This document shows, piece by piece, positions 14,816-16,891 of a stretch of DNA of 16,891 nt (position 1 is its first letter; each line of letters opens with the position of its first letter). This DNA is from Lachnospiraceae bacterium (lineage in GTDB: Bacteria; Bacillota; Clostridia; Lachnospirales; Lachnospiraceae). Under the pieces are notes generated by a model. The model saw only the letters and a list, made by a program, of their open reading frames with translations, was not told the DNA's origin and made no database searches. Location of the stretch: the NCBI GenBank assembly GCA_900767585.1, contig CAAFZP010000084.1, positions 1 through 16,891 on the forward strand, read 5' to 3'. Position numbers and translations under genes: made by a program.

Positions 14816-15136
14816 ATGGGAAGAATCCTTTTTAGGCAGTTCTACACAACCTTTGTTGAACAGTGTTTCCATGTTGTCGTTCGCAAATGGGCGCACACAG
14901 GGTTGCCGAGAAAATGGTACGAATTTAGCACAAATTGGATTGCTGGTTTATCCGAAGAAGATGGAGCTTTTATCCGTTTTGTGTTTGGTTCGGATTTTTA
15001 CAGCACTGCCGAAGGGCTGTCCTGTTACAACCCCAGTGAAGATTACGGAATCAAGCGAAAACGATTGTACGAGCTTGAACGCCGCTTTGCTGTCGCTGGT
15101 GGCTTGATTGACGAAAATCCGAAGTCCGGCAAGTAG
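14816..15136 (+). CDS. Unknown small protein, first of a tandem paralogous pair
   Basis: 106 residues, no recognised family. It aligns along its length with the product of the next gene: both share NWI (40-42), SEED (46-49), FIRFVF-type (52-57), KRxRL (81-84) and a GLI ending (96-98). The conserved aromatic and acidic positions suggest a compact helical domain. AAGGAGG lies just before the ATG. Position, between a TerS-like gene and a tail chaperone, would suit a connector or tail component, but the protein is too short for a typical major tail protein. Nothing in the sequence proves a structural role. Confidence 0.7.
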   Translation: MGRILFRQFYTTFVEQCFHVVVRKWAHTGLPRKWYEFSTNWIAGLSEEDGAFIRFVFGSDFYSTAEGLSCYNPSEDYGIKRKRLYELERRFAVAGGLIDENPKSGK

Positions 15137-15149
15137 GAGGAATGTGCGT

Positions 15150-15440
15150 ATGAGGTTCAGAGAACATTACACCGAGTTGGTGGAACATTTCTTCCGCATG
15201 GCAGTACGACACATTGAAGTGACCGAAAAGACACCGCTTGATTGGTTCAAGTTCACACGGAATTGGATTGATAAGCAGTCCGAAGAAGATAAGAAATTTA
15301 TCCAATTTGTGTTTGCGTATCAATTCCGGGACACGAATACAGGTCTGTACGGTTTCAAATGTGCTGACGCTATGCCGGAAAAGAGAATCCGTTTGGCGGC
15401 TCTTGAAAAACAGTTTGCTACGGATAGCGGCTTGATTTAA
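15150..15440 (+). CDS. Unknown small protein, second of the tandem pair
   Basis: 96 residues from the ATG at 15150, chosen because AGGAGG (15135-15140) lies 9 nt upstream and because the N-terminus then matches its neighbour (FREHYTELVEHFF against FRQFYTTFVEQCF). A longer upstream frame would run through the preceding gene's end. Shared marks are NWI (38-40), SEED (44-47), FIQFVF (50-55), KRIRL (78-82) and a C-terminal GLI. The product is slightly shorter than the first copy and lacks its C-terminal NPKSGK tail. Divergence is large, so the duplication is not recent. Function unknown. Confidence 0.7.
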   Translation: MRFREHYTELVEHFFRMAVRHIEVTEKTPLDWFKFTRNWIDKQSEEDKKFIQFVFAYQFRDTNTGLYGFKCADAMPEKRIRLAALEKQFATDSGLI

Positions 15441-15477
15441 CCGCTGTCTGTGGAGATAAACCGGGCATACCGCCCGG
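15423..15477 (+). promoter_or_regulatory. Two tandem hairpins between the paralog pair and the tail chaperone
   Basis: GATAGCGG (15423-15430) pairs with CCGCTGTC (15441-15448), spanning the stop codon. CCGGGC (15461-15466) pairs with GCCCGG (15472-15477) around a 5-nt loop. A-rich, not T-rich, sequence follows, so these are not normal terminators for the plus strand. They fill the longest gap in the operon and may mark an mRNA processing or stability boundary. Confidence 0.5.
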
Positions 15478-15500
15478 AAAAATTAAAGGAGGAAATCAAA

Positions 15501-15827
15501 ATGGCAAACAAAATCACTTTCACCTATGGGGGCAAGGTATATGTCCTCGAATACACCCGCAAATCCGTTGAGGAAATGGAACGCCGGGGCTTTGTTGCAG
15601 AAGATGTACTTACAAAGCCGCTGACTGTTCTGCCCGAGCTTTTTGCTGGTGCATTTATCGCCAACCATCGTTTTACCAAGAGAAAGCTCATTAACGAGAT
15701 TTTCTCGAAAATTGATGATAAGGCTGGGCTGGTGAACTCTCTCGCTGAAATGTACAGCCTTGTTATTGACGAGTTCGTGGACGAGCTTGAAAAGAATAAC
15801 AGTGATGTGACGTGGAAGCGTATCTAA
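15501..15827 (+). CDS. DUF5055-type phage tail assembly chaperone
   Basis: 108 residues. The opening FTYGGKVYVLEYTRKSVEEM (6-25), then TVLPELFAGAF (39-49) and a helical rest ending in ELEKNNSDVTWKRI, fit the small tail assembly chaperones (DUF5055) found directly before tape measure genes in Firmicutes phages. These bind the tape measure during tail polymerisation. The ATG at 15501 has an AAAGGAGG site 8 nt upstream, whereas an upstream in-frame ATG at 15450 lies between the two hairpins. I see no clear slippery heptamer for the programmed frameshift that many tail chaperones use. The next gene starts 36 nt later. Confidence 0.75.
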   Translation: MANKITFTYGGKVYVLEYTRKSVEEMERRGFVAEDVLTKPLTVLPELFAGAFIANHRFTKRKLINEIFSKIDDKAGLVNSLAEMYSLVIDEFVDELEKNNSDVTWKRI

Positions 15828-15863
15828 TCATTCGATTCTATCCCATAGAAAGGAGGGATTTTT

Positions 15864-16891
15864 ATGAGTGATGTCACTGTGGAAAGTCTACAACTCGAAG
15901 TACAGTCCTCTGCTGATGGAGCGGCAAGAAGTATTGACACTCTTACCTCCACGCTGGGGAAACTGAAAAGTGCTACGAAGGGTATCGGGCTGACAGGTGT
16001 TGTGAACCAAATCCGAAACCTCGATTCAGCACTGAAATCTGTCGATGGTTCTTCCGCTGATAAAATTGACAAGTTGGCCACCAGTTTGTCGAAGCTCAAT
16101 GGACTGGGGAGCATTAAGCTCTCCTCCTCTGTTGCAAATCAGCTCAAGAATATTGGCAGTGCCGCTACTTCTCTGAATGGCGTGGACTTTTCCAGTATCG
16201 GTAAGCTCTCGACAGCACTCACGCCACTGGGAAATATTGGCAAGGCGACCGGGTTGAACTCGACCTTTAATGCCTTAAAGAAGTTACCCGAAGTGGCAAA
16301 ATCGCTGGCTGGTCTTGATTTGAACAGTTTTACCAGTCAGATTCAGCAGTTGTCCAATGCACTCGCTCCGCTGGCAAACCAGTTCAATACTGTGGCTACG
16401 GCGTTCACCCGATTACCTACGAATATCCGGCGAGTTGTTACGGCTACGAACTCTTTAACACAGACAAACAGCCGGGCAAGCACCAGCTATATCAATCTGT
16501 GGGCGAAACTGCGAATGGCTCGTGTAGCGATTCAGAGCATTGGAAATACGATTGCTTCATGGCTTCATACCTCTAACCAGTACATTGAGGATTTGAACCT
16601 GTTCAATGTGGCGTTGGGCGAGTACGCTTCCGAAGCGCAGAAATATGCAAAGCAAGTCGGTGAGGTACTGGGTATCGACCCGGGCGAGTTCATGCGAAAT
16701 CAAGGTGTGTTCAACACCATCATTAGCGGTTTCGGCGTGGCGAGCGATAAAGCGTACCTCATGTCCAAGAACCTCACACAGCTCGGCTACGACATTTCTT
16801 CGTTCTTCAACATTTCGTTTGAGGACGCAATGCAGAAGTTACAGTCGGGTATCTCGGGTGAGCTTGAGCCACTTCGTAGACTGGGTTACGA
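15864..16891 (+). CDS. Phage tail tape measure protein (5' part, runs out of window)
   Basis: The first 342 residues of a longer protein. The first 170 are low-complexity helical repeats of Leu, Ser, Asn and Gly (SIGKLSTALTPLGNIGKATG and like segments), typical of the rod-like tape measure N-terminus. A conserved block follows: WAKLRMARVAIQSIG, NQYIEDLNLFNVALGE, VLGIDPGEF, MSKNLTQLGYDISSFF and LQSGISGELEPLRRLGY, the tape measure core shared by Firmicutes siphophages. Tape measures set tail length and help DNA pass the cell envelope. AAAGGAGGG stands 7 nt before the ATG. The large hydrophobic segments and any C-terminal peptidase domain would lie beyond the window. The gene appears intact as far as it goes. 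Confidence 0.9.
   Translation, partial: MSDVTVESLQLEVQSSADGAARSIDTLTSTLGKLKSATKGIGLTGVVNQIRNLDSALKSVDGSSADKIDKLATSLSKLNGLGSIKLSSSVANQLKNIGSAATSLNGVDFSSIGKLSTALTPLGNIGKATGLNSTFNALKKLPEVAKSLAGLDLNSFTSQIQQLSNALAPLANQFNTVATAFTRLPTNIRRVVTATNSLTQTNSRASTSYINLWAKLRMARVAIQSIGNTIASWLHTSNQYIEDLNLFNVALGEYASEAQKYAKQVGEVLGIDPGEFMRNQGVFNTIISGFGVASDKAYLMSKNLTQLGYDISSFFNISFEDAMQKLQSGISGELEPLRRLGY

Noticed and set aside
15780..15863. Programmed -1 frameshift at the end of the tail chaperone
   Set aside because: No clear slippery heptamer is visible and the alternative frame closes quickly.
1..16891. CRISPR array, tRNA or rRNA genes, insertion sequences
   Set aside because: I saw no regular repeat-spacer pattern, no cloverleaf with a GTTCGA-type arm, no rRNA-like sequence and no transposase; absence is by eye only.

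Overview
The window looks like chromosomal DNA of a low-to-mid GC Bacillota, most likely a gut Clostridia/Lachnospiraceae-type bacterium. This rests on purine-rich Shine-Dalgarno sites, consensus sigma-A promoters, Gram-positive families such as a CvfB/YitL-type S1 protein, and a phage tail chaperone of the type seen in Firmicutes. The species cannot be fixed from the sequence alone.

Positions 1 to about 11,215 are core chromosome. A minus-strand pair comes first: a TtcA-like tRNA thiolase, cut by the window edge, and a membrane-anchored SbcD-like phosphoesterase whose GNHD motif is altered. Two plus-strand glycosyltransferases follow (GT4 and rhamnosyltransferase-like GT2, probably cell-surface polysaccharide). 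pyrG comes next with its own near-consensus promoter, then a PAP2-type membrane phosphatase behind a hairpin that covers its ribosome binding site. A bidirectional terminator separates these from a minus-strand block. In transcription order that block is: a small unknown protein, cvfB, ridA, ilvE and a GT2 glycosyltransferase. RidA beside IlvE makes biochemical sense, because RidA removes the 2-aminoacrylate that damages IlvE-type PLP enzymes.

Positions about 11,216 to 11,923 carry no convincing gene. They hold short direct repeats, five AGTACCA repeats in two clusters, and a TCAGATA repeat array that runs into an extended -10 promoter. This stretch is probably the left edge and control region of a mobile element.

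From 11,924 to the window end is one tightly packed plus-strand operon of phage-like character. It has a promoter, a structured leader with a strong terminator and a possible nine-codon leader peptide, a small basic protein, an excisionase-like HTH protein, a DUF927-type helicase, a terminase-small-subunit-like protein, two tandem paralogous small proteins, a DUF5055-type tail assembly chaperone, and the start of a tail tape measure protein. The order is unusual. Replication is followed directly by TerS-like and tail genes, with no large terminase, portal, protease, capsid or obvious tail-tube gene between them. It may be a neatly deleted prophage, a satellite, or a tail-only element; the sequence past the window end would decide.
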